Assembly (NCBI GenBank): GCA_023395575.1
Contig: JAEWZA010000032.1
Span: forward strand, 1 to 19,689
DNA length: 19,689 nucleotides
Direction of reading: 5' to 3'
Origin: Bacillota bacterium
GTDB taxonomy: Bacteria > Bacillota > Clostridia > Acetivibrionales > DSM-1351
The position numbers and the translations under genes are program-made. The notes beneath the pieces were generated by a model. It did not search any database. It was given only the letters and a program-made list of their open reading frames with translations, and was not told where the DNA came from. Of this stretch, positions 8,455-15,902 are shown piece after piece (position 1 is the stretch's first letter; every line of letters begins with the position of its first letter).

Positions 8455-8510
8455 AGTTACCTCCATACCGATCTCCAGCACAAAATGGTCTAATAAATTA
8501 TCTTGAAAGC

Positions 8511-9143
8511 CTATCTATAATAATTTAGCTTTTTCTCTGCAAATGCAAATAGCCTAGCTACAATTAAATTCATTACATAATAGAAAGCTCCTGCTATAAA
8601 CAAAGGCTTAACAGATAGTATTCTACTAGATTCAGTCTGAGCAGCTTTAAACATTTCAGCAATACCTATTACAGTTACTAAAGCAGTATCCTTAACTAAA
8701 GTTATTACCTCATTACTAATTGCAGGCAAAATACTCTTTACAACCTGTGGAAGTATTATTTTGAAAAACACCTGCATCTTGGTAAATCCTAAAACCTCTC
8801 CTGCTTCATATTGACCTTTTGGTATAGAATCAATTCCACCTCTATATATTTCAGCAAAGTATGCTGCATAATTGAGAACTAATGCAAGTACTGCTGCTGA
8901 AAATCTGTCAAAGGTTCTTTCAAAAATATAATATGGGCCAAAGTACACTACAACCAATTGGAGCATTAGTGGCGTACCTCTCATAATGGAAATATATATG
9001 CCGGTAATTCCACTAATTATTATGTTTTTAGATCTTCTGCCCAAAGAAATAATGAGACCTAAAGGAAGTGCAAAAATTAAAGTTAGTACAAAAAGCTCTA
9101 TAGAAACAAGCATACCATCAAATAAAAGCCAAAGCAGCTTCAC
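8511..9143 (-). CDS. Polar amino-acid ABC transporter permease (HisM/GlnP type)
   Basis: The roughly 210-residue integral membrane protein has about five hydrophobic segments and the MetI-like fold. The EAA loop is clear at EAGEVLGFTKMQVFFKIILP, preceded by the PAAT hallmark AYFAEIYRGGIDSIPKGQYEA, and IMRGTPLMLQL is the usual N-terminal family motif. GTG 9143 is preferred because GAGGGG lies eight bases upstream; TTG 9149 is also in frame but too close to it. The gene follows the binding-protein gene by about 250 bp, an unusually long gap for this operon type that contains a small inverted-repeat element at 9182-9282. Confidence 0.93.
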   Translation of the reverse strand: MKLLWLLFDGMLVSIELFVLTLIFALPLGLIISLGRRSKNIIISGITGIYISIMRGTPLMLQLVVVYFGPYYIFERTFDRFSAAVLALVLNYAAYFAEIYRGGIDSIPKGQYEAGEVLGFTKMQVFFKIILPQVVKSILPAISNEVITLVKDTALVTVIGIAEMFKAAQTESSRILSVKPLFIAGAFYYVMNLIVARLFAFAEKKLNYYR

Positions 9144-9181
9144 ACACAAATCCCCTCTCGTAAATACAAGCTCTCATTTTA

Positions 9182-9282
9182 AAGAGGCTGTTGCATAGCA
9201 CTTCTTCGCCACAATATCTCGTACTTGGTTATTCTTACCTAGTAAATATAATGGAGTAAAATGCTATCGTCAACAACCTCTT
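9182..9282. mobile_element. 101-bp MITE-like inverted-repeat element inside the amino-acid transporter operon
   Basis: The ends are AAGAGGCTGTTG (9182-9193) and, in reverse complement, AAGAGGTTGTTG (9271-9282), 11 of 12 identical. Both continue into ATAGCA after a short offset. The outer sequence GAGGCTGTTGCA resembles the GGGGCTGTTGCA end of the element at 12998-13304. No transposase is encoded and no clear target duplication was found. As RNA the ends would pair into a long hairpin between the binding-protein and permease genes. Confidence 0.6.
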
Positions 9283-9357
9283 AACAAGAATTCTTAGTTA
9301 ATTAAATTATAACATATTCCTAAATCTTATTTATTCAGACTATCCTAAATCAAATAT

Positions 9358-9376
9358 ACTGGGAAAGTTAAGTTAG
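9358..9376 (+). repeat. 19-bp dispersed repeat, copy C (diverged)
   Basis: ACTGGGAAAGTTAAGTTAG matches the 19-bp repeat with a few changes. It is enclosed by a perfect 9-bp inverted repeat, AAATATACT (9352-9360) and AGTATATTT (9375-9383). It lies 16-34 bp beyond the binding-protein stop codon. Confidence 0.5.
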
Positions 9377-9391
9377 TATATTTTCTATAAA

Positions 9392-10204
9392 TTATTTACC
9401 AATTGTTGAAATGTCTTTACCAAACCATTTCTCTGATATTTTAGCAATTGTACCGTCTGCTGCCATTTCCTTGAGGGTATCGTTAACTTTAGTCATAAGC
9501 TGTACATCATTTTTTCTGAATCCTATTCCATATTCCTCAGCTGCCAAGCCTTCATCTAATACCCTATATTTTTCGCCTTTCATTTGTATAAAGTATCTTG
9601 CTACTATTTCATCCATGAGTACAGCATCAACATTCCCCGTCTGTAAATCCATCATGCATAAAGTGTTATCCTTTAACTCCACAACTTCCTTAAGTGAGGC
9701 CTTAAAATCCTCTTTGCTTTCTAATGCAATTTTAGCACTTGACCCCGCCTGTAGTGCAATAGACTTTCCTACTAAATCTTCTTTTGTTTTATAGCTTGAG
9801 TCTGCCATTACCACAAGTACTTGCTGGTTATTCATATATGGGTCAGAGAACAATACTACTTTCTTTAAAACATCTGTTATGGTCATGCCATTCCAAATAC
9901 AATCAATATTGCCTGTGCTTAGCTCTTGATCCTTTGTATCCCAGTTGATTGGCTGAAGCTTTAATTTAATCTCTAAACGAGAAGCTACTTCCTTTGCAAG
10001 GTCAATATCGTATCCTACAATTTCATTATTATCGTCTCTGTAACCCATAGGAGGGAAACTATCATCTAGTCCAAGTACAAGCTCACCATTTTCCTTTATC
10101 TTATCCCAAGACTTATCTGCACTGTCATTGCTTCCACAGCCAGCAAATAAAAATGCTACAGCCATTACCCCTGATAAAACCTTAACTAATAATCTCTTTT
10201 TCAC
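9392..10204 (-). CDS. Amino-acid ABC transporter substrate-binding lipoprotein (SBP_bac_3)
   Basis: The 270-residue product is the extracytoplasmic receptor of the amino-acid importer. It has a lipoprotein signal with lipobox FAGC, Cys 23 being the lipid anchor. The mature part follows the PF00497 pattern: LVLGLDDSFPPMGYRDDNNEIVGYDIDLAKEVA-type opening (about 42-74), GNIDCIWNGMTIT (about 98-110), VLFSDPYMNNQQVLVV and GKSIALQAGSSA. The opening GYDIDLAKE and the Arg-free DVLKKV segment differ from the common ERxKxVDFS motif, so the ligand may be atypical. The start is GTG at 10204, with a weak GGATGG about eight bases upstream. It is the first gene of the operon. A 20-bp dyad at 10260-10279 overlaps the likely promoter. 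Confidence 0.93.
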   Translation of the reverse strand: MKKRLLVKVLSGVMAVAFLFAGCGSNDSADKSWDKIKENGELVLGLDDSFPPMGYRDDNNEIVGYDIDLAKEVASRLEIKLKLQPINWDTKDQELSTGNIDCIWNGMTITDVLKKVVLFSDPYMNNQQVLVVMADSSYKTKEDLVGKSIALQAGSSAKIALESKEDFKASLKEVVELKDNTLCMMDLQTGNVDAVLMDEIVARYFIQMKGEKYRVLDEGLAAEEYGIGFRKNDVQLMTKVNDTLKEMAADGTIAKISEKWFGKDISTIGK

Positions 10205-10719
10205 ACTATATCCATCCCTTCACAAAATAAATATTATTTGTCATATTCTGTCTACTTTTAATAAACAATATCGTTTATTTGCCTATATGTATTTTACTTC
10301 ATAACTTTACTAAAGTAAATCGTTGATTTAAAATATTTTATCTCGATGTGCTAATTAATTTTAAACTGAGTTTGCAGGTGAACTACTTATCGTAAATACT
10401 GATACGCGATTACAACTTAGATAAATAGGGTACTTGGTCAACAAATATCTTGGAAGTAGCCAGTACTTTAAAAGTATCTGCAAGGGTCACAAAATAATTA
10501 GCTCAACGCGTTATTTAATTATATTTATATTTGTTAGGGCATATGTAGGTTGCCATGCTTTGCACAATGTTTTTTCATGTTAGTTAGCTCAGCTTTCGCA
10601 ATTGAAAATTGTAAGCGTATAATTATTTCCTATTTCAATTTACTATTTTCTAGGATATATTAAGGTTTTTCAGCATAGATTTTATAGTATCTTTGTTTAC
10701 GTTTCATACAAATTGAGAG
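10205..10719. other. 515-bp divergent intergenic region
   Basis: This region lies between the amino-acid binding-protein gene (minus) and the M23 peptidase gene (plus). No gene or recognisable riboswitch was found. The best site is the dyad at 10260-10279. There is also a small hairpin, CAATT-GAA-AATTG, near 10600, without a T-run. Confidence 0.6.
10260..10279. promoter_or_regulatory. Candidate operator upstream of the amino-acid importer operon
   Basis: AATAAAC and GTTTATT form perfect 7-bp arms around a six-base centre (AATATC). On the minus strand the dyad overlaps a weak -35 (TTGTTT), 17 bases from TATGAC. It lies 56-75 bp upstream of the GTG start. Which regulator would bind is unknown. 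Confidence 0.4.
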
Positions 10720-10728
10720 GTGAAAAAA

Positions 10729-11796
10729 TTGATCAAAGCAATAAATATTAATAAACGTATATTTAAAAGCTTAATTGCATTTGTGCTGATAATCTCTCTG
10801 CTTGCAGTCTCCGCTGCTACTTATTACAAATGTCAAACTTCACAAGCTATTAAGGTAGTAACTAGCTCAAATACTGATAAAAAATTTATAAAATGGGTAG
10901 AATTCAATGCCTCATACTCTGCTATGGAAAAAGCCCTGAGCCTAGATGTCAAATCCCATACTAAGCCTGTTCAATTGCATTGGGTTGAGCTTTTAGCATA
11001 TCTAGCTACTAAGTATGGCGGAGACTTTAAAAAATACAAGGCAAAGGACATGGATGCATTGGTAGAAAAGCTAAATAACGGTGAAACTATTGAACAATTG
11101 ACTTCTAAAATGAAATATTACAATTATTATTATGAAGCATATGACGCAATTCTTGGAGGCTTTGTAGGCGAGTATGATATTCAAGTGAAGGATCCTGATA
11201 ACAGTGAAAATAAACAGTGGGTAAAAAAATATGGCCTCAAGAATTTCTCTCCAATTGCAAAAGGGTATAGCTTCAGCCATTATGAAGACTTTGGTACCGG
11301 TCGTACTTTTGGTTACAAACGAAAGCATCTTGGTAATGACTTAATGGGTTCTATTGGAACTCCCATAATAGCAGTTGAATCTGGAATTGTTGAAGTAATG
11401 GGCTGGAATATGTATGGAGGCTGGAGAATTGGAATTCGAAGCTTTGATCAAAAGAGATACTACTATTATGCCCATTTAAGAAAAGATAGGCCCTTTCACT
11501 CAGATATGTATGAAGGAAAAATAGTCAAAGCCGGTGATGTTATCGGCTATCTTGGTATGACAGGCTACAGTACCCGTGAAAATGTGAACAATATCACAAC
11601 CCCTCATTTACATTTCGGTATGCAAATTATTTTTGATGAATCCCAAAAAGAAGGTGTCAACGAATTATGGATCGATGTTTATAATATAGTTAATCTTCTG
11701 CAAAAAAACCGTTCTGCTGTTGTCAAAGACGAGGAAACCAGAGATTACTTCAGAGTTTATGACATAATTGAACCAAATAGTGGCTATGATTTTTAG
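10729..11796 (+). CDS. Membrane-anchored M23 family (LytM/lysostaphin-like) peptidase
   Basis: The roughly 355-residue protein has a short cytoplasmic N-terminus, one membrane segment (about 14-32), an extracellular linker and a C-terminal M23 domain (about 190-300). The zinc site is intact: HLGND (His 200, Asp 204), the catalytic YAHL (His 249) and HLHFG (His 293, His 295). M23 enzymes cut peptide cross-bridges or stem peptides of peptidoglycan. TTG 10729 is preferred because AGAGGTG lies six bases upstream; a GTG at 10720 would overlap that site. The next plus-strand gene is a polysaccharide deacetylase, another cell-envelope enzyme, 143 bp downstream. A sporulation role is possible for such pairs, but no forespore or mother-cell promoter was established. 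Confidence 0.9.
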   Translation: MIKAININKRIFKSLIAFVLIISLLAVSAATYYKCQTSQAIKVVTSSNTDKKFIKWVEFNASYSAMEKALSLDVKSHTKPVQLHWVELLAYLATKYGGDFKKYKAKDMDALVEKLNNGETIEQLTSKMKYYNYYYEAYDAILGGFVGEYDIQVKDPDNSENKQWVKKYGLKNFSPIAKGYSFSHYEDFGTGRTFGYKRKHLGNDLMGSIGTPIIAVESGIVEVMGWNMYGGWRIGIRSFDQKRYYYYAHLRKDRPFHSDMYEGKIVKAGDVIGYLGMTGYSTRENVNNITTPHLHFGMQIIFDESQKEGVNELWIDVYNIVNLLQKNRSAVVKDEETRDYFRVYDIIEPNSGYDF

Positions 11797-11939
11797 CTAT
11801 CTGTTAAGTATTTTTACAGTACTTACCCACAACCCTATTTTAATCACTTACGATAATTTATTATATTACTTTAAATGAAAAATCCAGTATCTACTATTTT
11901 TAAATGCAGTTATATTGAACTTTTGTGAGGTGTTATCTA

Positions 11940-12851
11940 ATGGTTGTAATTATAAGTAAAAAAGCAAGGCTTTATATTTCTTTAGCTTTTGTCACTCTAA
12001 TAATATTTTTCTCCTCATTTGGAGTATTATTATCAATGTCAGAGTCTGTTTTTAATGATGCAGAAACAGGTATTATAAATAAAGACGGTATACCTGTTCC
12101 AATAATTATGTACCATAGTATACTAAAAAAATCACCTGAATTAGGCAAATATGTTATCACACCTACTGAATTTGAAAATGATCTCATATATCTAAAAAGT
12201 CACGGCTATAGTACAATTAATATGACAGATTTAATAAACTATGTTCATAATGATAGTGAATTACCTCCAAAACCTGTAATAATAACCTTTGACGATGGGA
12301 ATCTAAACAACTATATATATGGTAAGCCACTCCTTGAAAAGTATGAAATGAAAGCAGTAATATCTATAGTTGGTAAATATAGCGAACAATTTTCAAGTAC
12401 CTATGCTTCAACTTCGATTCCAACAAACAATCCCGATTATGCTTATGCATCATGGGAACAAATTAAAGAAATGAGTGACTCTGGCTATTTTGAAATACAA
12501 AATCATACTTATAATCTTCACTCAACTAAAAAAAGAAATGGTACCAAACGTTTAAAAGGTGAGCCATTAGAGGTCTACAATAATGTTATAACCTCAGATA
12601 TAGGTATGCTGCAGGATAAGCTTACCGAGGTTGCAGGAATTAGACCTAATACTTTTACCTATCCCTTTGGAAGTATAAGCAAAGAATCTAAGGAAATTTT
12701 AAAACAATTAGGATTTAAAGCGACTCTATCCTGTGCTGAAGGGGTTAACATCATAGACAAGAATAAGGAAGATGTTCTCTTCAGACTAAAGCGAAATAAT
12801 CGTCCTCATGGAAAATCCTCTGAAAACTTCTTTAAAAATATCTGCCCATAG
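11940..12851 (+). CDS. Polysaccharide deacetylase (NodB/CE4 family), membrane-anchored
   Basis: The 303-residue protein has an N-terminal signal or anchor (about 12-33) and an extracellular NodB domain, so it probably removes N-acetyl groups from peptidoglycan or another cell-surface glycan. Motifs are IIMYHSI near the domain start, TFDDG (about 116-120, Asp 118 as base and Asp 119 as metal ligand), QNHTYNLH (metal His 189 and 194, spaced four rather than the commoner three residues apart) and TYPFG (about 240-244). The HTYNLH spacing occurs in a known Firmicute subgroup, so the enzyme is probably active. ATG 11940 has GAGGTG seven bases upstream; an in-frame GTG at 11925 has no such site. 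It may be co-expressed with the M23 gene. Confidence 0.92.
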   Translation: MVVIISKKARLYISLAFVTLIIFFSSFGVLLSMSESVFNDAETGIINKDGIPVPIIMYHSILKKSPELGKYVITPTEFENDLIYLKSHGYSTINMTDLINYVHNDSELPPKPVIITFDDGNLNNYIYGKPLLEKYEMKAVISIVGKYSEQFSSTYASTSIPTNNPDYAYASWEQIKEMSDSGYFEIQNHTYNLHSTKKRNGTKRLKGEPLEVYNNVITSDIGMLQDKLTEVAGIRPNTFTYPFGSISKESKEILKQLGFKATLSCAEGVNIIDKNKEDVLFRLKRNNRPHGKSSENFFKNICP

Positions 12852-12961
12852 ATACCACTTTCTGAATAATAGGTGTATAATAATTGAAGTCAATTACTAT
12901 CAGCTAAAAATCTAGTGTTTTCTAGCGATAGTTTGAGTTTAGCGGCTAGCTCAAAAAACAA

Positions 12962-12990
12962 CTTTGTACAAACATGATGCTTTTTCGAGC
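12962..12990 (+). repeat. 29-bp dispersed repeat, copy 1
   Basis: CTTTGTAnnAACATGATGC followed by nTTnTCGAGC matches 19372-19400 at 25 of 29 positions, same orientation. This copy ends seven bases before the left end of the MITE-like element; the other lies 60 bp upstream of the acidic small-protein gene. Confidence 0.6.
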
Positions 12991-12997
12991 AACAATA

Positions 12998-13304
12998 GGG
13001 GCTGGTGCAAAACAAGAAATAATATATCAACAGTAAACTGCTTAAATAGTACTCCCGTGCAGTATATATCTATGGCTCGCTCCCGAAATTGACGCTGAAA
13101 TAATTGCGGTGAAGAACAAGCACTTCCGCCGAGCGTATAACACTCGACATCCTGTATCTGTGTCGGCTACAATACTTATTCTTCCCCTACTATTTCTAGC
13201 ATCAACTTCTAACCGAGCTTCTCCATTAGATATATATTGCACTCGCATACTATTTCTTGCAATATAACATCGGTATACAGAAAATGTTGTTTTGCAACAG
13301 CCCC
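12998..13304. mobile_element. 307-bp MITE-like element with terminal inverted repeats
   Basis: The left end GGGGCTGGTGCAAAACAA (12998-13015) and the reverse complement of the right end (13287-13304, GGGGCTGTTGCAAAACAA) agree at 17 of 18 positions. Ends of this style (GGGGCTGTTGCAAAA) are typical of DDE-transposase insertion sequences. The interior is too short for a transposase. It has one minus-strand open frame of 68 codons (13042-13248) without a ribosome binding site or recognisable domain. A clear target-site duplication was not found. A deleted relative lies at 14291-14363. Confidence 0.75.
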
Positions 13305-13330
13305 ACTAACAGGCTGGCTTTGAGCAATAC

Positions 13331-13344
13331 TTGACTGCAGTCAA
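13331..13344. promoter_or_regulatory. Perfect 14-bp palindrome upstream of the PQ-loop gene
   Basis: TTGACTGCAGTCAA is fully self-complementary and lies 34-47 bp before the start codon. Its left half also reads as a -35 box (TTGACT), but the matching -10 (TATTAA, 16 bases away) would place the transcript start on the ribosome binding site. An operator or a small hairpin is as likely. Confidence 0.4.
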
Positions 13345-13377
13345 AAAATAATTATTAAATACTAGGAGATGAATTTT

Positions 13378-13662
13378 ATGAGCATATTTGAGGCACTAAT
13401 GCTTATGAGCTTTGGCGCTGCGTGGCCAATACAGCTATATAAGTCATATACATCAAGAAGAACAGCTGGAAAAAGTATAGTTTTTTCATACGTGGTTATA
13501 TTTGGCTATTTAGCAGGAATTACACATAAGTTACTATATAGTAGAGACATTGTTTTGGGCTTGTACATATTAAATTTTATTATGGTTTCATGCGATGTAT
13601 TATTATACTATAGAAATAAGCGTATTGAGGCAAATGAAGCAAAGACAATTGCTATGAGCTAA
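13378..13662 (+). CDS. Small PQ-loop (SemiSWEET-like) membrane protein
   Basis: The 94-residue product has three hydrophobic segments (about residues 3-20, 35-53 and 58-76). The AAWPIQLYKSYTSRRTAGKS-like segment follows the first, matching the PQ-loop pattern, with PI in place of PQ. This is the size of one triple-helix bundle, as in SemiSWEETs that dimerise to transport sugars. However, these clostridial proteins are generally uncharacterised, so the substrate is unknown. ATG 13378 is preferred: AGGAG (13364-13368) lies nine bases upstream, while ATG 13369 directly abuts it. The gene lies between two related MITE-like sequences and 78 bp upstream of an acetyltransferase gene. Confidence 0.8.
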   Translation: MSIFEALMLMSFGAAWPIQLYKSYTSRRTAGKSIVFSYVVIFGYLAGITHKLLYSRDIVLGLYILNFIMVSCDVLLYYRNKRIEANEAKTIAMS

Positions 13663-13667
13663 AATGG

Positions 13668-13694
13668 GGAGTTTTTAGCTTTAATATAAACTCC
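13668..13694 (+). terminator. Hairpin between PQ-loop and acetyltransferase genes
   Basis: GGAGTTT (13668-13674) pairs with AAACTCC (13688-13694) across a 13-base loop, five bases after the PQ-loop stop. There is no T-run after it, so it may be an attenuating or processing hairpin rather than a terminator. Confidence 0.4.
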
Positions 13695-13740
13695 ACAATT
13701 GTTTAGCTTTAGAAACTTACTAAGTATTTAGGAGTCACAA

Positions 13741-14214
13741 ATGAATAATTTAAAATTATGTAAAATTGAAGATAAAGATATTCCACTATTAGAAAAATGG
13801 CTAAATAAAAACTATATAATCAAATGGTATGAAGAGCCTGATGCTTGGCTTCACGAAGTAAAAGAACGCTTTAATGAATTTAGCTTTGTAAGTCATTACA
13901 TAGTCACACTGAATGAAAAGCCTATTGGATTTTGCCAACACTACACCTGTTCGGATGCGGGAGAGGATTGGTATGGGGACATTTCACTTGATGGCACCTA
14001 CAGCATTGACTACTTAGTTGGAGAAGAAGAATATTTGGGTAAAGGCTTTGGAAAATCAATAGTCTACTTGCTTACTCAAAAAATATTCTCTTTGAGTAAT
14101 GCTAAAAGAATAATCGTAAAGCCAGAAGATGAGAACAAAGCTTCTTGTAATACTCTTCTGAGCAGTGGATTTGTCTATGACCAAAGAAATAGACTATATT
14201 TAAAAGAAAGATAG
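13741..14214 (+). CDS. GNAT acetyltransferase, AAC(6')-like
   Basis: The 157-residue protein is a single GNAT domain that transfers acetyl from acetyl-CoA. The acetyl-CoA motif is YLVGEEEYLGKGFGKSIV (about 91-108), with the pyrophosphate loop LGKGFG. The surrounding pattern (WLNKNYIIKWYEEP early, YSIDYLVGEEEYLGKGFG, then KPEDENKASCNTLLSSGF) resembles the Acetyltransf_8/AAC(6') group that includes aminoglycoside 6'-N-acetyltransferases. Many such chromosomal homologues do not confer resistance, so the substrate is unproven. The start has AGGAG six bases upstream. It lies between MITE-like sequences, suggesting accessory DNA, and ends at a strong hairpin shared with metQ. Confidence 0.88.
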   Translation: MNNLKLCKIEDKDIPLLEKWLNKNYIIKWYEEPDAWLHEVKERFNEFSFVSHYIVTLNEKPIGFCQHYTCSDAGEDWYGDISLDGTYSIDYLVGEEEYLGKGFGKSIVYLLTQKIFSLSNAKRIIVKPEDENKASCNTLLSSGFVYDQRNRLYLKER

Positions 14215-14216
14215 CA

Positions 14217-14258
14217 TTAATGGCAGGCTAGTACATTTGAGTTCTAGCCTGCCATTAA
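14217..14258. terminator. Strong hairpin between the convergent acetyltransferase and metQ genes
   Basis: A perfect 15-bp stem, TTAATGGCAGGCTAG (14217-14231) with CTAGCCTGCCATTAA (14244-14258), has a 12-base loop. It starts three bases after the acetyltransferase stop. The plus-strand tail is CTTTGC and the minus-strand tail is TGCTATCTTTCTTTT. It probably serves both genes; the minus-strand tail is the more T-rich. Confidence 0.8.
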
Positions 14259-14290
14259 CTTTGCACACATACTAATTTTTCATTACTAAA

Positions 14291-14363
14291 GGGAGTGTCT
14301 TAAAACAAGAAACAATATATATCTACGAGCTAATACTATGGATTAATCTGAAATAATTGCAGC
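14291..14363. mobile_element. Deleted relative of the 307-bp MITE-like element
   Basis: GGGAGTGTCTTAAAACAAG (14291-14309) and the bases after it parallel the left end of the element at 12998. Further matches follow in order: AAAACAAGAAA, AATATAT, TATATATC, and CTGAAATAATTGC (14348-14360, identical to 13095-13107). The spacing is about 40 bp shorter than in the full copy and the right end is missing. It stops within three bases of the metQ stop codon. Confidence 0.6.
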
Positions 14364-14365
14364 TT

Positions 14366-15190
14366 TTAGAATAATGGAACAACAGAACCGCTGTATTTTT
14401 CCTCAATAAATTTCTTAACTTTTTCACTCTTTAGAGCCTCAGCCAAGGCTTTAATTTCCTCTCTATTTTCATCACCCTTGCGGACAGCTATGATATTTGC
14501 ATAAGTCTGTGCTGCGACTGATTCGGCTTCTTCCTTTGCCAATGCATCTTTAGCTGCATTATATCCTGCTTGTAGCGCATAGTTGCCATTGATAACCGCT
14601 AAGTCAACATCTGCTAAAGCTCTAGCAAGCTGTTCGGCCGCTAGCTCCTTAATTTTGATATTCTTTGGATTCTCAATAATATCTTTGACAGTTGCATTCA
14701 AGCCTGCATTTGGATCAACTTTTATTAATCCAATTGATTCAAGCAATAATAGCGCTCTAGCTTCATTAGTTGTATCATTTGGCACTGCAATGGTTGCCCC
14801 CTCAGCTAAAGCATCTAATACTTTTGTTTTTCCTGGATATACTCCAAGTGGTTCATAATGTACTTGTGCTGCGGCTACAATATCTGTTTTATTTTCAGTA
14901 TTGTAATTATCTAAGTACGGCTGATGTTGAAAAAAGTTTGCGTCTAAGCTCTTATCTACTAATGCAGGGTTAAGTTGAGCATAATCTGAAAACTCTTTAA
15001 TATCAAGCTCAATTCCCTTTTCCTTAAGATCATTTTGAACTTCTTTTAATATCTCAGCATGTGGTGACGCTGTCGCCCCTATTATAAGTTTGTTTGACTT
15101 ATCTTTTTCGGATGTTGCTCCGCAGCCTGCCAATACTCCTGACACAGCAAATATTAAAGCAATTGATAATACTAATAATTTTTTATTCAT
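14366..15190 (-). CDS. metQ: MetQ, D/L-methionine-binding lipoprotein (NlpA family)
   Basis: The 274-residue product is the receptor of the MetNIQ importer. The signal ends in lipobox LAGC with Cys 23. The mature part follows the NlpA pattern: LIIGATASPHAEILKEVQ near the start, ELDIKEFSDYAQLNPAL, DANFFQHQPYLDNYN (about 84-98), the EPLGVYPGKTK segment, IAVPNDTTNEARALLLL (about 133-149) and LAVINGNYAL (about 197-206). GGGGG lies eight bases upstream of the ATG. It is the last gene of the operon, 52 bp after metI. Its stop codon is three bases from the remnant of a mobile element, so its original 3' flank may have been replaced. Confidence 0.95.
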   Translation of the reverse strand: MNKKLLVLSIALIFAVSGVLAGCGATSEKDKSNKLIIGATASPHAEILKEVQNDLKEKGIELDIKEFSDYAQLNPALVDKSLDANFFQHQPYLDNYNTENKTDIVAAAQVHYEPLGVYPGKTKVLDALAEGATIAVPNDTTNEARALLLLESIGLIKVDPNAGLNATVKDIIENPKNIKIKELAAEQLARALADVDLAVINGNYALQAGYNAAKDALAKEEAESVAAQTYANIIAVRKGDENREEIKALAEALKSEKVKKFIEEKYSGSVVPLF

Positions 15191-15242
15191 TTTTATGTCC
15201 CCCTTTTTGTTTTATTTTGGTTATTTTATTTAAAATTTAATT

Positions 15243-15902
15243 TCATTTTCTTTTATCCTTCTTTTTAGCAATTTTAGTACCAATATCCTGAGATACTTGG
15301 ACAATTATTACAAGTATTGCTACCGTAACAATCATAATGCCATATTCATATCTGTGATATCCATAACGTATAGCAATATCTCCAAGTCCACCGCCACCGA
15401 CAAAACCGGCCATTGCGCTGTAGCTTAATATTGTAGTAGCCGCGATAGCTGCTCCCATTATCAACGATGGAACTGCTTCTGGTATCATTACCTTTGTAAT
15501 TATCTGAAATGGGCTACATCCCATTGAAACAGCTGCCTCTATGACTCCTTTTTCAACCTCCTGTATTGAAGATTCTACTAGTCTAGCAATAAATGGTGCT
15601 GAAGCAATAACCAATGGAACCACTGTAGCTGAAGACCCTATCGATGATCCTACAACAAATCTAGTAATTGGTATAACTGCGACCAATAATATAAGGAATG
15701 GTACTGAACGCACTACATTTACAATCAAATTTAAAATCTTATTGAGCTTAGGTATTGGTGAAATCCCGTTACTTTGGCTTGTAACCAGTAATACTCCCAG
15801 TGGAAGTCCTATTATATAAGCAATAAAGGTTGAAAGGAAGGTCATATAAATAGTTTCAAGTAAACCCTTTAGAATCATAACTATTGTACTACTATCCCAC
15901 AT
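15243..15902 (-). CDS. metI: MetI, methionine ABC transporter permease
   Basis: The 219-residue permease has five hydrophobic segments and the standard MetI length. Family features are GLLETIYMTFLSTFIAYIIGLPLGVLLV at the N-terminus, NVVRSVPFLILLV (about 61-73), the EAA loop EAAVSMGCSPFQIITKVMIPEA (about 121-142) that docks on MetN, and the C-terminal YSAMAGFVGGGGLGDIAIRYGYHRYE signature. The ATG has GGAGG nine bases upstream and overlaps the end of metN by 11 bp, so the two are translationally coupled. Confidence 0.96.
   Translation of the reverse strand: MWDSSTIVMILKGLLETIYMTFLSTFIAYIIGLPLGVLLVTSQSNGISPIPKLNKILNLIVNVVRSVPFLILLVAVIPITRFVVGSSIGSSATVVPLVIASAPFIARLVESSIQEVEKGVIEAAVSMGCSPFQIITKVMIPEAVPSLIMGAAIAATTILSYSAMAGFVGGGGLGDIAIRYGYHRYEYGIMIVTVAILVIIVQVSQDIGTKIAKKKDKRK

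Larger units (their letters stand above)
12852..13377. other. Intergenic region between deacetylase and PQ-loop genes
   Basis: The stretch holds no supported gene. It contains a weak hairpin, TAATTG-AAGT-CAATTA, at 12881-12896, the 29-bp repeat at 12962-12990, the 307-bp MITE-like element at 12998-13304, and a perfect palindrome at 13331-13344. Confidence 0.65.

Noticed and set aside
9411..9794. 127-codon plus-strand open frame opposite the amino-acid-binding protein gene
   Set aside because: Antisense to a clear SBP_bac_3 gene; its Ser-rich composition is what the reverse of that coding strand would give.
10380..10700. Cyclic-dinucleotide riboswitch upstream of the M23 peptidase
   Set aside because: Such riboswitches often precede cell-wall hydrolases, but the conserved core motifs of the c-di-AMP and c-di-GMP classes are not visible.
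10684..10712. Sigma-E-like promoter (CATACAAA) ahead of the M23 peptidase
   Set aside because: The -10-like box lies so close to the ribosome binding site that no leader would remain, and the -35 match is poor. Sporulation control is therefore not claimed.
13042..13248. 68-codon minus-strand open frame inside the MITE-like element
   Set aside because: It has no ribosome binding site and no recognisable domain, and it lies wholly within a repeat element. It may be a degraded transposase piece, but nothing supports translation.
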